64,000 nucleotides of DNA from CAWKEY01 sp963848675 (GTDB taxonomy: Bacteria > Pseudomonadota > Gammaproteobacteria > Methylococcales > Methylomonadaceae). The DNA is taken from NCBI GenBank assembly GCA_963848675.1, contig CAWKEY010000021.1, positions 1 to 64,000 on the forward strand, written 5' to 3'. The notes under the pieces are model-generated. The model was not told the DNA's origin, searched no databases, and saw nothing but the letters and a program-made list of their open reading frames with translations. Position numbers and translations under genes: made by a program. Positions 43,741-53,066 of the stretch are shown in pieces. Position 1 is the stretch's first letter. Each line of letters opens with the position of its first letter.

Positions 43741-44925
43741 TTATATAATGCCGTCTTTCTTCATCATGTTGCGTATGCCGCGAACAGCCTGGCGGGTTCT
43801 ATGTTCATTCTCAATCAGTCCGAAGCGGACATGATCATCGCCATACTGGCCAAAACCTATGCCCGGTGACACAGCGACTTTGGCGTCCTTGAGTAATTTT
43901 TTACTGAACTCCAGAGATCCCATGGCTTTATAGGCTTCAGGAATGGGCGCCCACACAAACATGGTCGCCTTCGGTTTGGCCACCGGCCAGCCGGCTGCCG
44001 TTAGCCCTTCACACAACACATCACGGCGTTTTCTGTACATTTCGGCGATTTCCACCAGACAATCCTGCGGCCCTTCCAAGGCAGTAATAGCAGCAATCTG
44101 GATGGGCGTGAAGGTGCCGTAATCCAGATAGGATTTAATACGCGTTAAAGCGGCAACCAGTTCCTTATTGCCGCACATGAAACCAATACGCCAACCGGGC
44201 ATGTTGTAGCTTTTTGACAGCGAGAAAAACTCTACGGCAATGTCTTTTGCGCCTTCAACCTGGAGAATGGACGGTGCTTTGTAACCGTCAAAAACAATGT
44301 CTGCATAAGCAATATCCTGTACTACCCAGATTTTGTGCTCTTTGGCAACGGCGATAATTTTTTCAAAGAAATTCAGTTCCACACATTGGGTAGTGGGGTT
44401 GCCCGGGAAATTCAGAATCAGCATCTTGGGTTTAGGCCAGGAATCGACAATGGCTTTATGCAGTTCTTCAAAAAAATCCACCCCGGGCACCAGAGGCACA
44501 TGACGAAGATCGGCGCCGGCAATCACCACGCCGTAAGGATGAATCGGATACGCCGGATTGGGCACCAACACAACATCGCCGGGCCCCAGGGTTGCCAGCG
44601 CAAGATGCGCCAAGCCTTCTTTGGAGCCTATAGTGACAATGGCTTCGGTTTCGGGATCAATATCCACATCATAACGGGTTTTATACCAGTTGCAGATGGC
44701 TTTTCTTAATCGTGGAATGCCTTTGGAAACAGAATAACGATGCGTATCTTCGCGCTGGGTTGCCTCCAGCATTTTGGCAACGATGTGTTTGGGCGTGGGC
44801 TGATCCGGGTTACCCATGCCGAAGTCAATAATATCCTCACCCGCAGCACGCGCTTTGGCTTTCAGTTCGTTGACAATGTTAAAAACGTAGGGAGGTAAAC
44901 GACTTATTCTTTGAAATTGTTCCAT
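43741..44925 (-). CDS. alaC: Alanine transaminase AlaC-type class I aminotransferase
   Basis: This fold-type I PLP enzyme of 394 residues carries the PLP lysine in FSLSKSYNMPGWRIGF. Other motifs are DFGMGNPDQPTPKHIV, GSKEGLAHLALATLGPGD, LVPNPAYPIHPYG and LNFPGNPTTQCVE. It belongs to the AlaC (YfdZ) group, whose members make alanine from glutamate and pyruvate. Its place immediately upstream of hom-thrC is conserved in many gammaproteobacteria, suggesting a link to aspartate-family or glutamate supply. A true aspartate or diaminopimelate aminotransferase role is less likely but not excluded. Confidence 0.88.
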   Translation of the reverse strand: MEQFQRISRLPPYVFNIVNELKAKARAAGEDIIDFGMGNPDQPTPKHIVAKMLEATQREDTHRYSVSKGIPRLRKAICNWYKTRYDVDIDPETEAIVTIGSKEGLAHLALATLGPGDVVLVPNPAYPIHPYGVVIAGADLRHVPLVPGVDFFEELHKAIVDSWPKPKMLILNFPGNPTTQCVELNFFEKIIAVAKEHKIWVVQDIAYADIVFDGYKAPSILQVEGAKDIAVEFFSLSKSYNMPGWRIGFMCGNKELVAALTRIKSYLDYGTFTPIQIAAITALEGPQDCLVEIAEMYRKRRDVLCEGLTAAGWPVAKPKATMFVWAPIPEAYKAMGSLEFSKKLLKDAKVAVSPGIGFGQYGDDHVRFGLIENEHRTRQAVRGIRNMMKKDGII

Positions 44926-45003
44926 TAACAGCTCTTAAAGAAAGCAAGGGTAAGTGAAAGTAAAAAACGGTCTAAATTACTGTTGTTATTACGATATGTC
45001 AAA

Positions 45004-45774
45004 TCAGTGATGCACCTGCAGCGCCCGTTCCACGCGCATTAAATCTTCCAGCGTATCCACACCGGCTTCCGGTGTTTTGGCTACGGTTTTTACCAAAACT
45101 GCTTCGCCATGCCATAAAATTCTCAGTTGTTCCAGCGCTTCAACCGACTCAAGTGCAGAGGCTTCCCACTGGCAGTAACGGTTTAAAAAATCCACCGTGT
45201 ACGCGTACATGCCGATATGGCGCAGATACGGCAATTTTCCTGATGGCTTGCCGCCGGCCTGAGTAAAGTTGCCTCTTTCCCAGGGAATGGGTGCGCGGCT
45301 AAAATACAGCGCATAACCGGCTTTATTGAGGACAACCTTAACCGCATTGGGATTAAAGACCTCTTCAGGGTCAATGATGACAGCCGCCAGGGTTGCAATA
45401 CCGGCCCGGGTTTGGCCAGCCAGCGCCGTCGCAACTGAGCGAATATAAGCCGGTGGTATCAGAGGTTCATCGCCTTGCAGATTAACGATGATGTCATGGC
45501 CCTGCCAGCCGCACAGCCTAGCGACCTCGGCAATCCGCTCAGTGCCGCTTTGATGATCCGGAGCTGTCATGACTGCATGAATGCCCAGTTCGGCAACGGT
45601 CTGGTAGATACGCGCATTATCGGTGGCAACAACAATATCTTCGGCATTGGCTTCCTGCGCGCGTTCACACACATGGGCAATCATCGGTTTGCCGGCAATA
45701 GTGAGCAATGGTTTGCCCGGCAGCCGGGTCGATCCATAGCGCGCCGGAATAACGACTTTAAAGCGCGGACTCAT
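45004..45774 (-). CDS. kdsB: 3-deoxy-manno-octulosonate cytidylyltransferase
   Basis: KdsB makes CMP-KDO for lipopolysaccharide core assembly. The 256-residue protein has the N-terminal nucleotide motif VVIPARYGSTRLPGKPL, IVVATDN, IIVNLQGDEPLIPP, and the sugar region PYLRHIGMYAYTVDFL, followed by the characteristic ESVEALEQLRILWHGE. Its ATG overlaps the ycaR stop codon (ATGA), so the two are co-translated. It is the last gene in exbB-exbD-lpxK-ycaR-kdsB. Confidence 0.96.
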   Translation of the reverse strand: MSPRFKVVIPARYGSTRLPGKPLLTIAGKPMIAHVCERAQEANAEDIVVATDNARIYQTVAELGIHAVMTAPDHQSGTERIAEVARLCGWQGHDIIVNLQGDEPLIPPAYIRSVATALAGQTRAGIATLAAVIIDPEEVFNPNAVKVVLNKAGYALYFSRAPIPWERGNFTQAGGKPSGKLPYLRHIGMYAYTVDFLNRYCQWEASALESVEALEQLRILWHGEAVLVKTVAKTPEAGVDTLEDLMRVERALQVHH

Positions 45775-45962
45775 TTGGACAGCGCGTAGATTTCGTCGTT
45801 AGTGAGCTCACGCGCTTCATCTTCCAGCATCACAGGAATATCGTCGCGAATGGGAAAAGCGATATGATCGGCCTTGCAAATGAGCTCCTGCTTAGCTTTG
45901 TCAAAGATCAGTGGGCTTTTGCACAGCGGGCAGGCCAAAATATCGAGCAGTTTTTTATCCAT
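45771..45962 (-). CDS. ycaR: Trm112/YcaR-family small zinc-ribbon-like protein
   Basis: The 63-residue protein starts MDKKLLDILACPLCKSPLIF and continues LICKADHIAFPIRDDIPVML. It holds three Cys (CPLC and C29) and a conserved IPVML strand, as in the Trm112p/UPF0434 family. Its bacterial function is not well settled. It overlaps lpxK by 8 bases upstream and kdsB by 4 bases downstream, and the gene order lpxK-ycaR-kdsB is classic for gammaproteobacteria. Confidence 0.92.
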   Translation of the reverse strand: MDKKLLDILACPLCKSPLIFDKAKQELICKADHIAFPIRDDIPVMLEDEARELTNDEIYALSK

Positions 45963-46953
45963 TGTATTTTTCTCCTAATATGTTTAATAGTTGTTCAGAA
46001 AAACCCGGCGCCAGCACCGCTGTTACCGGAACAGCCCAGTGCTGCTGGCCTGCAAAAGCGGTGCATTTTACCGCATCCTTCTCGGTCATTAATACCGGCG
46101 CATCATCGTCAAAGGTGATGTCGCCGCACTGAAATGGATAATGATCCGGAAAACTGTGGTTTTCACAGCTCAAACCGGCCTTCGCCAGCAATTGAAAGAA
46201 TCGATCGGGATTGCCTATGCCGGCAACGGCATGGCACTGAACACCCCTGAATGCCTGCAATGCTTGGCGTTCTCCATTGGCCAGATTGACGGCCTGATCA
46301 CCGGCAAGCTGCATGGCGAATTCATTGTCTTCCGCTGGCTCACCATTGACAATTCTGAAATCGACGCTTTCCAGCCGGTTGATGGGTTCCCGCAATGGGC
46401 CGGCGGGTAGACAGTAGCCGTTGCCAAAGCGCCTTTCGCCGTCAATGACGGCAATTTCGATGTCTCTTGCCAGGGCATAATGCTGCAGACCATCGTCAGA
46501 TAAAATGACGTCGCAATCGGATAGATCAAGCAGCAGCCTTGCCGCATCCACACGTAAAGGCCCAACCGCCATAGGGCATGCCGTTTGCCTGGCTATCAGC
46601 ATAGCCTCATCACCCACCCTAGTAGCATTCGACTGACTATCAACCCACTGCGGCCATGATTCAGCCTGCCCGCCATATCCCCGGCTGATAATGCCTGGCT
46701 TGTAGCCCGCCTCTTTAAGCAAGCGGGCCAGCCAGATAATGAGTGGTGTTTTTCCGGTACCGCCCACGGTAATGTTACCCACCACAATCACCGGAACAGG
46801 CAGTTTATGCTTTTTCAATACGCCAATACGGTACAGAAACTTGCGAAACCTGACCGCATCGCTGAAAAGGAAGCCCAGCGGCATTAGCCATGTGCCGATA
46901 AACGGGTCTTTATACCAGACGTCTTCAGCCCATCGGGCCAGCGTTTTTTTCAT
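45955..46953 (-). CDS. lpxK: Tetraacyldisaccharide 4'-kinase LpxK
   Basis: LpxK phosphorylates the 4' position of the lipid A precursor on the cytoplasmic face of the inner membrane. The 332-residue protein has an N-terminal hydrophobic anchor (GTWLMPLGFLFSDAVRF region), P-loop VGNITVGGTGKTPLIIWLA, ISRGYGG, VGDEAMLIA, and DVILSDDGLQHYALARDIEI with catalytic acids. VMTEKDAVKC closes the fold. It begins 10 bases after exbD and overlaps ycaR by 8 bases. Confidence 0.95.
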   Translation of the reverse strand: MKKTLARWAEDVWYKDPFIGTWLMPLGFLFSDAVRFRKFLYRIGVLKKHKLPVPVIVVGNITVGGTGKTPLIIWLARLLKEAGYKPGIISRGYGGQAESWPQWVDSQSNATRVGDEAMLIARQTACPMAVGPLRVDAARLLLDLSDCDVILSDDGLQHYALARDIEIAVIDGERRFGNGYCLPAGPLREPINRLESVDFRIVNGEPAEDNEFAMQLAGDQAVNLANGERQALQAFRGVQCHAVAGIGNPDRFFQLLAKAGLSCENHSFPDHYPFQCGDITFDDDAPVLMTEKDAVKCTAFAGQQHWAVPVTAVLAPGFSEQLLNILGEKYNG

Positions 46954-46962
46954 GTGTCGCTT

Positions 46963-47391
46963 TTAATTGGAATGCTGTGTTGCAAAAGTGATATGGACAA
47001 AACCCACTTGACCGGCGATGTCCAGCGCCGTAATCACCGACTGATGCGGGGTTTTGCCGTCGGCTTCGATAATAAAAGGCTGACTGGCAGAAACCATGGC
47101 GAGTCTTTGCAATTCCTGTTTAAGGGCCTCCGGGCTCTGATTGACCAATTGATGCGGCAAATCGTCATCACCCCTAAAATAATAAACACCATCGGCATCA
47201 ATAATCAAAGTCACCCGTTTCTGATGCTCTTCGGCGTCTGCGCCATTGGCTTCGGGAAGCTTGATGCTGACTTCTGTATGCCTATTGAATGTCGTTGATA
47301 TCATGAAAAAAAGCAACAGCAAAAACACCACATCAATCATGGGCGCCATGGATATTTCCGGCGCATCTTTCCGTTTACGTTGAAAATTCAT
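46963..47391 (-). CDS. exbD: ExbD/TolR-family protein
   Basis: The 142-residue protein has a cytoplasmic N-terminus, one transmembrane helix (about 19-40) with the ion-binding Asp in APMIDVVFLLLLFFMIST, and a periplasmic domain ending in VGFVHITFATQ. It pairs with ExbB to drive TonB- or Tol-dependent work from the proton motive force. Its ATG shares one base with the exbB stop (TGATG). This pair belongs with lpxK in many gammaproteobacteria; it could also energise receptors such as the one at 25991. Confidence 0.9.
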   Translation of the reverse strand: MNFQRKRKDAPEISMAPMIDVVFLLLLFFMISTTFNRHTEVSIKLPEANGADAEEHQKRVTLIIDADGVYYFRGDDDLPHQLVNQSPEALKQELQRLAMVSASQPFIIEADGKTPHQSVITALDIAGQVGFVHITFATQHSN

Positions 47392-48005
47392 CAGGATTCC
47401 TCACGATTTCCGTGCAGTATTTCAACCAGTTTTAGGGCTTCTTCTTCCATATTGACGACATATTCATCAACCAGCCGCTCAAAATACCGGTAAAAGGCCA
47501 GGCTCGGAATGGCAACAATCAGGCCTGCGGCCGTGGTAATCAAGGCGACGGAAATGCCGCCTGCAAGCACACCGGGATTGCCGACACCGTGCGCCACAAT
47601 GGCTGAAAACACCTCAATCATCCCAATAACCGTCCCCAACAAGCCCAGTAGCGGCGCAATGGAAGCGATAGTGCCCAGGGTATTCAGAAATCGATCCAAA
47701 TCATGCACGACCTGGCGGCCGGCTTCTTCAATACATTCTTTCATGACTTCGCGGCCGTGCTTTCTATTGGCAAGACCCGCCGCCAACACGCAACCCAAGG
47801 GCGAGCTGGTCTTTAATCGCCGCAGCGTAATCTCATCGAGCTTTTTGTCGCGAGACAATTTCCACACCTGGGCTACCAATTCCGGCGGCAAAATTTTGTT
47901 TTTTTGTAAAGACCAGAACCGCTCAACAATAATAGCCATAGCGGCAATTGAGCACAAAATGATGGGCAGCATCATCCAGCCGCCGCTTTTTACTATTTCA
48001 AACAC
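47391..48005 (-). CDS. exbB: ExbB/TolQ-family proton channel protein
   Basis: I chose the GTG at 48005 (MFEIVKSGGWMMLPII) because AGGAAG lies 6 bases upstream; a longer frame to 48059 adds 18 residues not seen in the family. The protein has three membrane segments, at about 8-30, 110-130 (LGTIASIAPLLGLLGTVIGM) and 150-172 (GGISVALITTAAGLIVAIPS). The last two are the signature of the ExbB/TolQ/MotA superfamily. It is translationally coupled to exbD. Confidence 0.9.
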   Translation of the reverse strand: MFEIVKSGGWMMLPIILCSIAAMAIIVERFWSLQKNKILPPELVAQVWKLSRDKKLDEITLRRLKTSSPLGCVLAAGLANRKHGREVMKECIEEAGRQVVHDLDRFLNTLGTIASIAPLLGLLGTVIGMIEVFSAIVAHGVGNPGVLAGGISVALITTAAGLIVAIPSLAFYRYFERLVDEYVVNMEEEALKLVEILHGNREES

Positions 48006-48076
48006 ATGACTTCCTAAAAGTTCAATAACCGAGTAGTGCAAGTTGAACTCGCACGCCATATTGTGATCATTTTATC

Positions 48077-49234
48077 CTAATGCGCTTTGTATTGACTATT
48101 TTCAGTGCCTACCCAGAGATAAGCAATGCCAAAGGCAACGCAACAGACGATTGCAGCCATGGCATAAACTAACTCCGGGCCCAATGAATCCCAGTAATAA
48201 CCACTATAGAGACTGCCTATCATGCCGCCTATACCGAAACTAACACTGCTATACAAGGCCTGGCCTTTACCCTGATGCTGCAGGCCAAAATAAAGATGAA
48301 CCAGATGGATGGCGGCAACATGAGCCCCGCCAAAAGTGGCCGCATGTAGTAACTGGGCAAAAACCAATAGCTCCACATGCTCGGCGTAGCCGGCGATCAG
48401 CAGCCAGCGCAGCACTGTCAAAAAAATACTCAGCAGCAAAATATGTCTCAAGGAAAAGCGCTTTAACAGGCGCCGCATGTACACAAATAAAACAATTTCC
48501 GCAAAAACACCCAAAGACCAAAGCAAACCGGTCATCGTTGCCGAGTAGTGGTATTGCTTAAGGTAGATGGAATAGAAAATATAGTATGGCCCATGCGCCA
48601 GCTGTAACAGCATATAAACCGCCAGAAACGCCAGCACTTCCGGTTTTTTCAGGATTTTCATGATGCCGACCGGCTCAAAACCAGGGCTGCCGGCATGCGC
48701 ATCGGGCGTCAGCAAGCTAACGCACCAGATTAAAGTCAATAATAGGGTAATCACGGCCGGCAACAGGGCAATGGGGTGACTGTCCAGCAACCGGCCTATA
48801 GCCAGCACGGTAACAATAAAACCGATGGAGCCCCACAGTCTGATCTGGCTGTAACGATGCGAATCGTTTTCTAAATGAAACAAGGTCGCCGCTTCGAATT
48901 GCGGCAAGGCGGCATTCCAGAAAAAACTGAAAGCCACCGTTATCCAGGCAAACCAGAAATAATTCTGTGCCCATAGAAAGCCGGCAAAGAGCAAGGCAGC
49001 AAAGAACGAGGCAATACGGATGATGCGCAGGCTCTTTCCGGTATGGTCAGCAAGCCAGCCCCACAAATTGGGCGCGATAATCTTGGTACCTACCAGCAGT
49101 GCAGAAAGCTCACCAATTTCAACCGGGTTAAAGCCTTTATCATGCAGATACAGGCTCCAGTAAGGCAGCATCGCGCCTAGGGCGGCAAAATAAAAAAAAT
49201 AAAAACCGGACAGTCGCCAGTAAGGAACAGACAT
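48077..49234 (-). CDS. MFS transporter, HcaT-like (MFS_1_like)
   Basis: The 385-residue protein has 12 predicted membrane segments, starting MSVPYWRLSGFYFFYFAALG. The GAMLPYWSLYLHDKGFNPVE block, NLWGWLADHTGKSLR (motif A-like) and WNAALPQFEAATLFHLE are typical of the group with E. coli HcaT, a putative 3-phenylpropionate permease. Substrates are rarely proven in this group. It lies 72 bases upstream of exbB on the same strand, and similar genes occur here in other gammaproteobacteria. Confidence 0.85.
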   Translation of the reverse strand: MSVPYWRLSGFYFFYFAALGAMLPYWSLYLHDKGFNPVEIGELSALLVGTKIIAPNLWGWLADHTGKSLRIIRIASFFAALLFAGFLWAQNYFWFAWITVAFSFFWNAALPQFEAATLFHLENDSHRYSQIRLWGSIGFIVTVLAIGRLLDSHPIALLPAVITLLLTLIWCVSLLTPDAHAGSPGFEPVGIMKILKKPEVLAFLAVYMLLQLAHGPYYIFYSIYLKQYHYSATMTGLLWSLGVFAEIVLFVYMRRLLKRFSLRHILLLSIFLTVLRWLLIAGYAEHVELLVFAQLLHAATFGGAHVAAIHLVHLYFGLQHQGKGQALYSSVSFGIGGMIGSLYSGYYWDSLGPELVYAMAAIVCCVAFGIAYLWVGTENSQYKAH

Positions 49235-49346
49235 CTATGCAACCTTCCTAAAAGCCTAAACTAACCGATGCCTGTACGTAGAATGGAGTAATTGACGATA
49301 ACTGTAATAACCAATAGCGGCGGCCAAAACAGCGTCAGCAAGGTAG

Positions 49347-49547
49347 CTAAAAAGAGACTCCGTGCCTGGTCAGAACATAAACCAAAGCAACAATGAGCAG
49401 CTGCAAAAAAAACAGCCCCCAAAAGTAGAGTACGAACAGCATTATTTTGACCGGGGCCTGCGGGTGCTCAGAATGGCGCTTGCTAAAAATAATGCCGCCC
49501 AGTGCCGAAACCATGACTATTTCACCACCGATGATGGCAACATTCAT
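49347..49547 (-). CDS. Small two-helix membrane protein downstream of ftsK
   Basis: The ATG at 49547 lies one base after the ftsK stop (TGATATG), so translation is probably coupled. The 66-residue product MNVAIIGGEIVMVSALGGII...FVLYFWGLFFLQLLIVALVY has two hydrophobic segments (about 3-20 and 36-58) around a short polar loop with SKRHSEHPQ. No family is recognised. A longer in-frame start inside ftsK is possible but less likely. Confidence 0.5.
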   Translation of the reverse strand: MNVAIIGGEIVMVSALGGIIFSKRHSEHPQAPVKIMLFVLYFWGLFFLQLLIVALVYVLTRHGVSF

Positions 49548-49548
49548 A

Positions 49549-51819
49549 TCAATCCCTGACCGGCGCAGGGGCCAGCACTTCTCTTGAACCATTGGATTCC
49601 GCTGCGCTGACCACTCCTGCCGCCTCCATATCTTCTATCATCCTGGCCGCCCGGTTATAGCCGACTTTAAAGCGTCTCTGTACGCTAGAAATTGAGGCTT
49701 TGCGGGATTCGGTGACAAACTCTACGGCCTGGTCATAGAGTGCATCGCTTTCGGCATCATCACTATAGGATGAGCCAAAACCCTCGCCGGGCTCCGAAGA
49801 TTCCCGGGTGATTTCTTCCATATAATTGGCCGGTGCTGTCTTCTTCAAAAACTCAACCACGCGATGTACCTCATGATCATCGACAAAAGCGCCATGAGCA
49901 CGGATAGGAATGCTGGTTCCGGAAGGCAAAAACAGCATATCGCCGTTACCTAATAAGGTTTCCGCACCGCCCTGATCGAGAATGGTGCGCGAGTCGATGC
50001 GCGATGAAACCTGAAAAGATATTCGCGTGGGCACGTTGGCTTTAATCAGACCGGTTAAAACATCAACCGATGGCCGTTGGGTCGCCAGAATCAAGTGAAT
50101 GCCGGCGGCCCGCGCCTTTTGCGCCAGACGCGCAATCAGTTCTTCCACTTTTTTGCCGACGATCATCATCATGTCGGCCAATTCATCAATAACGATGACG
50201 ATGCTGGGCAGCGTGGTCAGTATCGGAAAGTCCTCGCCGTCTTCCAGCGGATTGAGCAGTTGAAACATGGGGTCCCGGATGGTTTCGCCGTTGGCTTCCG
50301 CCTCTTCAATCATCTGGTTAAATCCGGCGAGATTTCTGACGCCCATTTTAGACATTAATTTATACCGTCTTTCCATTTCGGCGACGGCCCAGCGCAGAGC
50401 GTTGCTGGCTTCCTTCATGTCGGTAACGACCGGCGTCAGCAAATGCGGAATGCCTTCATAAACCGACAACTCCAGCATTTTTGGGTCGATCATGATCATC
50501 CTGACCTGTTCCGGGGTCGCCCGGTACAGCAAACTCAGGATCATGGTGTTGATGGCGACCGATTTTCCGGAACCCGTGGTACCGGCCACCAGTGCATGCG
50601 GCATTTTGCCCAGATCGGCAACTACCGGCGCGCCGGATATATCCTTGCCCATTGCCAGTGTTAACACCGATTTGGATTTTTCAAAAGTCCGTGATGCCAG
50701 CAGCTCACGCAAGGTGACCATTTCCCGCTCCCGATTGGGGATTTCCAGGCCAATCACCGATTTGCCGGGTATCACTTCGACAATCCGCACGCTAGTTACC
50801 GACAAAGCCCTGGCCAGATCTTTTGACAGGCTGCTGATACGGCTGACTTTAACGCCGGCGGCAGGCTGTAACTCAAACCGGGTAATAACCGGTCCTGGAA
50901 GAACGCCAACTACTTCGACAATGACGTTAAAATCCTGAAGGATGCTCTCTACCAGTCGCGACATTTCCTCCAGATCGGTTTGTGAGTACCCCTTCACACG
51001 GGTATCACGGTTATCCAGTAAAGACAAAGCAGGGATGACGCCCTGGCTCGGATCAAATGGCACACTGGGCTGTTCATTTTTACGCCGGGGTATATTCTCA
51101 AGCTTTTTGGCGGTTATTTCCTGCGGCGGCACTATTTGAGGCTTATCCTTTTTCTTGATTTGCGGTTTTTCAGCCCTAGTTACGCTTGCCAGCTCGCCAG
51201 TGTCCGGGCGCCCCTGCCAAAAATGGATGGCAGTCAGCCCCACGAAACGGCAAACACACACGGTATATTTGCCGATCAGATCAAGTAGGTTCAGCCACGA
51301 CAAGCCGGTGAACAAGGTTATTCCAGCCAATAATAACACCAGGAAAAACAGTGTTGCGCCCGAATTACCCAGCACAAACAGCAGTGCATCGCCGGTTACT
51401 GCGCCTAGAATGCCGGCTGTGCTGCCCGGCAATTCAACCTGGACTCTCAAAGGATACAGATACGATAAAGAAGCCCCGGAAATAACAGTGGCTATAAACC
51501 CCGACCAGCGCAGCGCAGCAATCAGCTTGCCCTCGCTATGCTGGCGATTGCCGAAAAGCCAATAGCCCTGCCAGAAGATTATGAGAGGAAACAGGTAGGC
51601 TATCAAACCGAACATACTGAGAAGAAAATCAGCGAGCCAGGCTCCCGCAACACCGCAGGCGTTGACGATGAGCTGGGTCGAACCACTGTGCGACCAGCCG
51701 GCATCCTCGTTACTAAAGGTAAGCAGCGAAATTAAAAGAAATAGTGCACAGGCGGAAAAACTCAGTAAAGCAACTTCCCGCAAACCCCGAAAAGTTTTTT
51801 CTTCCATCACAGCAGCCAT
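49549..51819 (-). CDS. ftsK: DNA translocase FtsK
   Basis: FtsK moves chromosome ends through the closing septum and activates XerCD at dif. The 756-residue protein has four N-terminal membrane segments (within about 20-175), a short linker, the FtsK-alpha/beta motor with Walker A GTTGSGKSVAINTM and Walker B IVIVIDELADMMM, LATQRPSVDVLTGLIKANVP, and a C-terminal gamma winged helix (SISSVQRRFKVGYNRAARMI) that reads KOPS sites. The long linker of E. coli FtsK is missing, as in many relatives. It is divergent from trxB. A second ATG four codons downstream could be the true start. Confidence 0.95.
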   Translation of the reverse strand: MAAVMEEKTFRGLREVALLSFSACALFLLISLLTFSNEDAGWSHSGSTQLIVNACGVAGAWLADFLLSMFGLIAYLFPLIIFWQGYWLFGNRQHSEGKLIAALRWSGFIATVISGASLSYLYPLRVQVELPGSTAGILGAVTGDALLFVLGNSGATLFFLVLLLAGITLFTGLSWLNLLDLIGKYTVCVCRFVGLTAIHFWQGRPDTGELASVTRAEKPQIKKKDKPQIVPPQEITAKKLENIPRRKNEQPSVPFDPSQGVIPALSLLDNRDTRVKGYSQTDLEEMSRLVESILQDFNVIVEVVGVLPGPVITRFELQPAAGVKVSRISSLSKDLARALSVTSVRIVEVIPGKSVIGLEIPNREREMVTLRELLASRTFEKSKSVLTLAMGKDISGAPVVADLGKMPHALVAGTTGSGKSVAINTMILSLLYRATPEQVRMIMIDPKMLELSVYEGIPHLLTPVVTDMKEASNALRWAVAEMERRYKLMSKMGVRNLAGFNQMIEEAEANGETIRDPMFQLLNPLEDGEDFPILTTLPSIVIVIDELADMMMIVGKKVEELIARLAQKARAAGIHLILATQRPSVDVLTGLIKANVPTRISFQVSSRIDSRTILDQGGAETLLGNGDMLFLPSGTSIPIRAHGAFVDDHEVHRVVEFLKKTAPANYMEEITRESSEPGEGFGSSYSDDAESDALYDQAVEFVTESRKASISSVQRRFKVGYNRAARMIEDMEAAGVVSAAESNGSREVLAPAPVRD

Positions 51820-52020
51820 GTCATAACCATTGCATAATTTATCAATAAAACATCATTATAGATGAATAATTGGATATTTCACATGAGTATTAGAGCTTAA
51901 TAGCATCGAGACAATTTTGCTCAAGTGCAGCGTTGATTGGCCGAGAAAATGTTTACGAAAGCCTATTTCACCTGCATACTTTCAGTATTTTTCTACCCTG
52001 CCCTTTTGGAGAGCATTCGT

Positions 52021-52977
52021 ATGAGCGACGCAAAACATTGCCGCCTGTTGATTCTTGGCTCCGGCCCAGCCGGTTATACAGCCGCGGTTTATGCTGCACG
52101 CGCCAATTTGAATCCGGTTATGATTACCGGCATGCAGCAAGGCGGACAGTTAACCACTACCACCGAAGTCGATAATTGGCCTGGTGATGTAGAAGGCTTG
52201 CAAGGGCCAGCCCTGATGGAAAGAATGCGTCAACATGCTGAGCGCTTCAATACCGAAATCATTTTCGACCATATTCATACGGCTGACTTATCGGTTCGCC
52301 CCTTCACCTTAACCGGTGATTCCGGCACTTACACCTGTGATGCTCTGATTATCGCGACGGGCGCTTCTGCCCGTTATTTAGGCCTGGAATCCGAGGAAGC
52401 CTTCAAGGGCAAAGGCGTTTCTGCTTGTGCAACTTGCGATGGTTTTTTCTACAAAAATAAACCGGTCGCGGTCATTGGCGGCGGTAATACCGCGGTTGAA
52501 GAAGCGCTGTATTTAGCCAACATCGCGGCTAAAGTGACTGTCGTTCATCGCCGTGACAAATTTCGCTCCGAGAAAATTCTCTCCGATAAACTGATTGAAA
52601 AATCAAAAACCGGCAATGTTGTCATTGAATGGAATTATACGCTGGATGAAGTGCTGGGTGACAACATGGGTGTTACCGGCCTCAGAATCAAAAACACACA
52701 AGACGGATCGACTAAGGAACTGGATGTGCATGGTGTGTTTATTGCCATAGGTCACACGCCAAATACCGATATTTTTGCCGGCCAGCTCGACATGGATCAC
52801 GGCTATATCAAAGTTAACAGCGGCATACACGGCAATGCCACCGCAACCAGCATTAAAGGAGTATTTGCTGCCGGCGATGTCATGGACTCTGTCTACAAAC
52901 AAGCCATTACCTCAGCAGGGGCTGGCTGCATGGCCGCACTGGATGCAGAAAAATATCTGGATGAACTAGAGGATTAA
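52021..52977 (+). CDS. trxB: Thioredoxin reductase
   Basis: TrxB is an FAD enzyme that reduces thioredoxin with NADPH. I chose the ATG at 52021 (MSDAKHCRLLILGSGPAGYT), with GGAGAG upstream; a longer frame from 51937 adds 28 residues not in the family. Present are FAD site GSGPAGYTAAVYAARA, redox CATC in SACATCDGFFYKN, NADPH site VIGGGNTAVEEALYLA with HRRDKFR, and the closing GVFAAGDVMDSVYKQAITSAGAG. The length of 318 is typical. Divergent ftsK-trxB is a gammaproteobacterial arrangement. Confidence 0.96.
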   Translation: MSDAKHCRLLILGSGPAGYTAAVYAARANLNPVMITGMQQGGQLTTTTEVDNWPGDVEGLQGPALMERMRQHAERFNTEIIFDHIHTADLSVRPFTLTGDSGTYTCDALIIATGASARYLGLESEEAFKGKGVSACATCDGFFYKNKPVAVIGGGNTAVEEALYLANIAAKVTVVHRRDKFRSEKILSDKLIEKSKTGNVVIEWNYTLDEVLGDNMGVTGLRIKNTQDGSTKELDVHGVFIAIGHTPNTDIFAGQLDMDHGYIKVNSGIHGNATATSIKGVFAAGDVMDSVYKQAITSAGAGCMAALDAEKYLDELED

Positions 52978-53066
52978 ATCAAACCCGCCCAAAACGGATA
53001 TTCAGCCTGGACGAAGCGGTTGTTGGGCACGTATGCCCTTGAAGCTTTCGCTTTGAATCTTGACGG

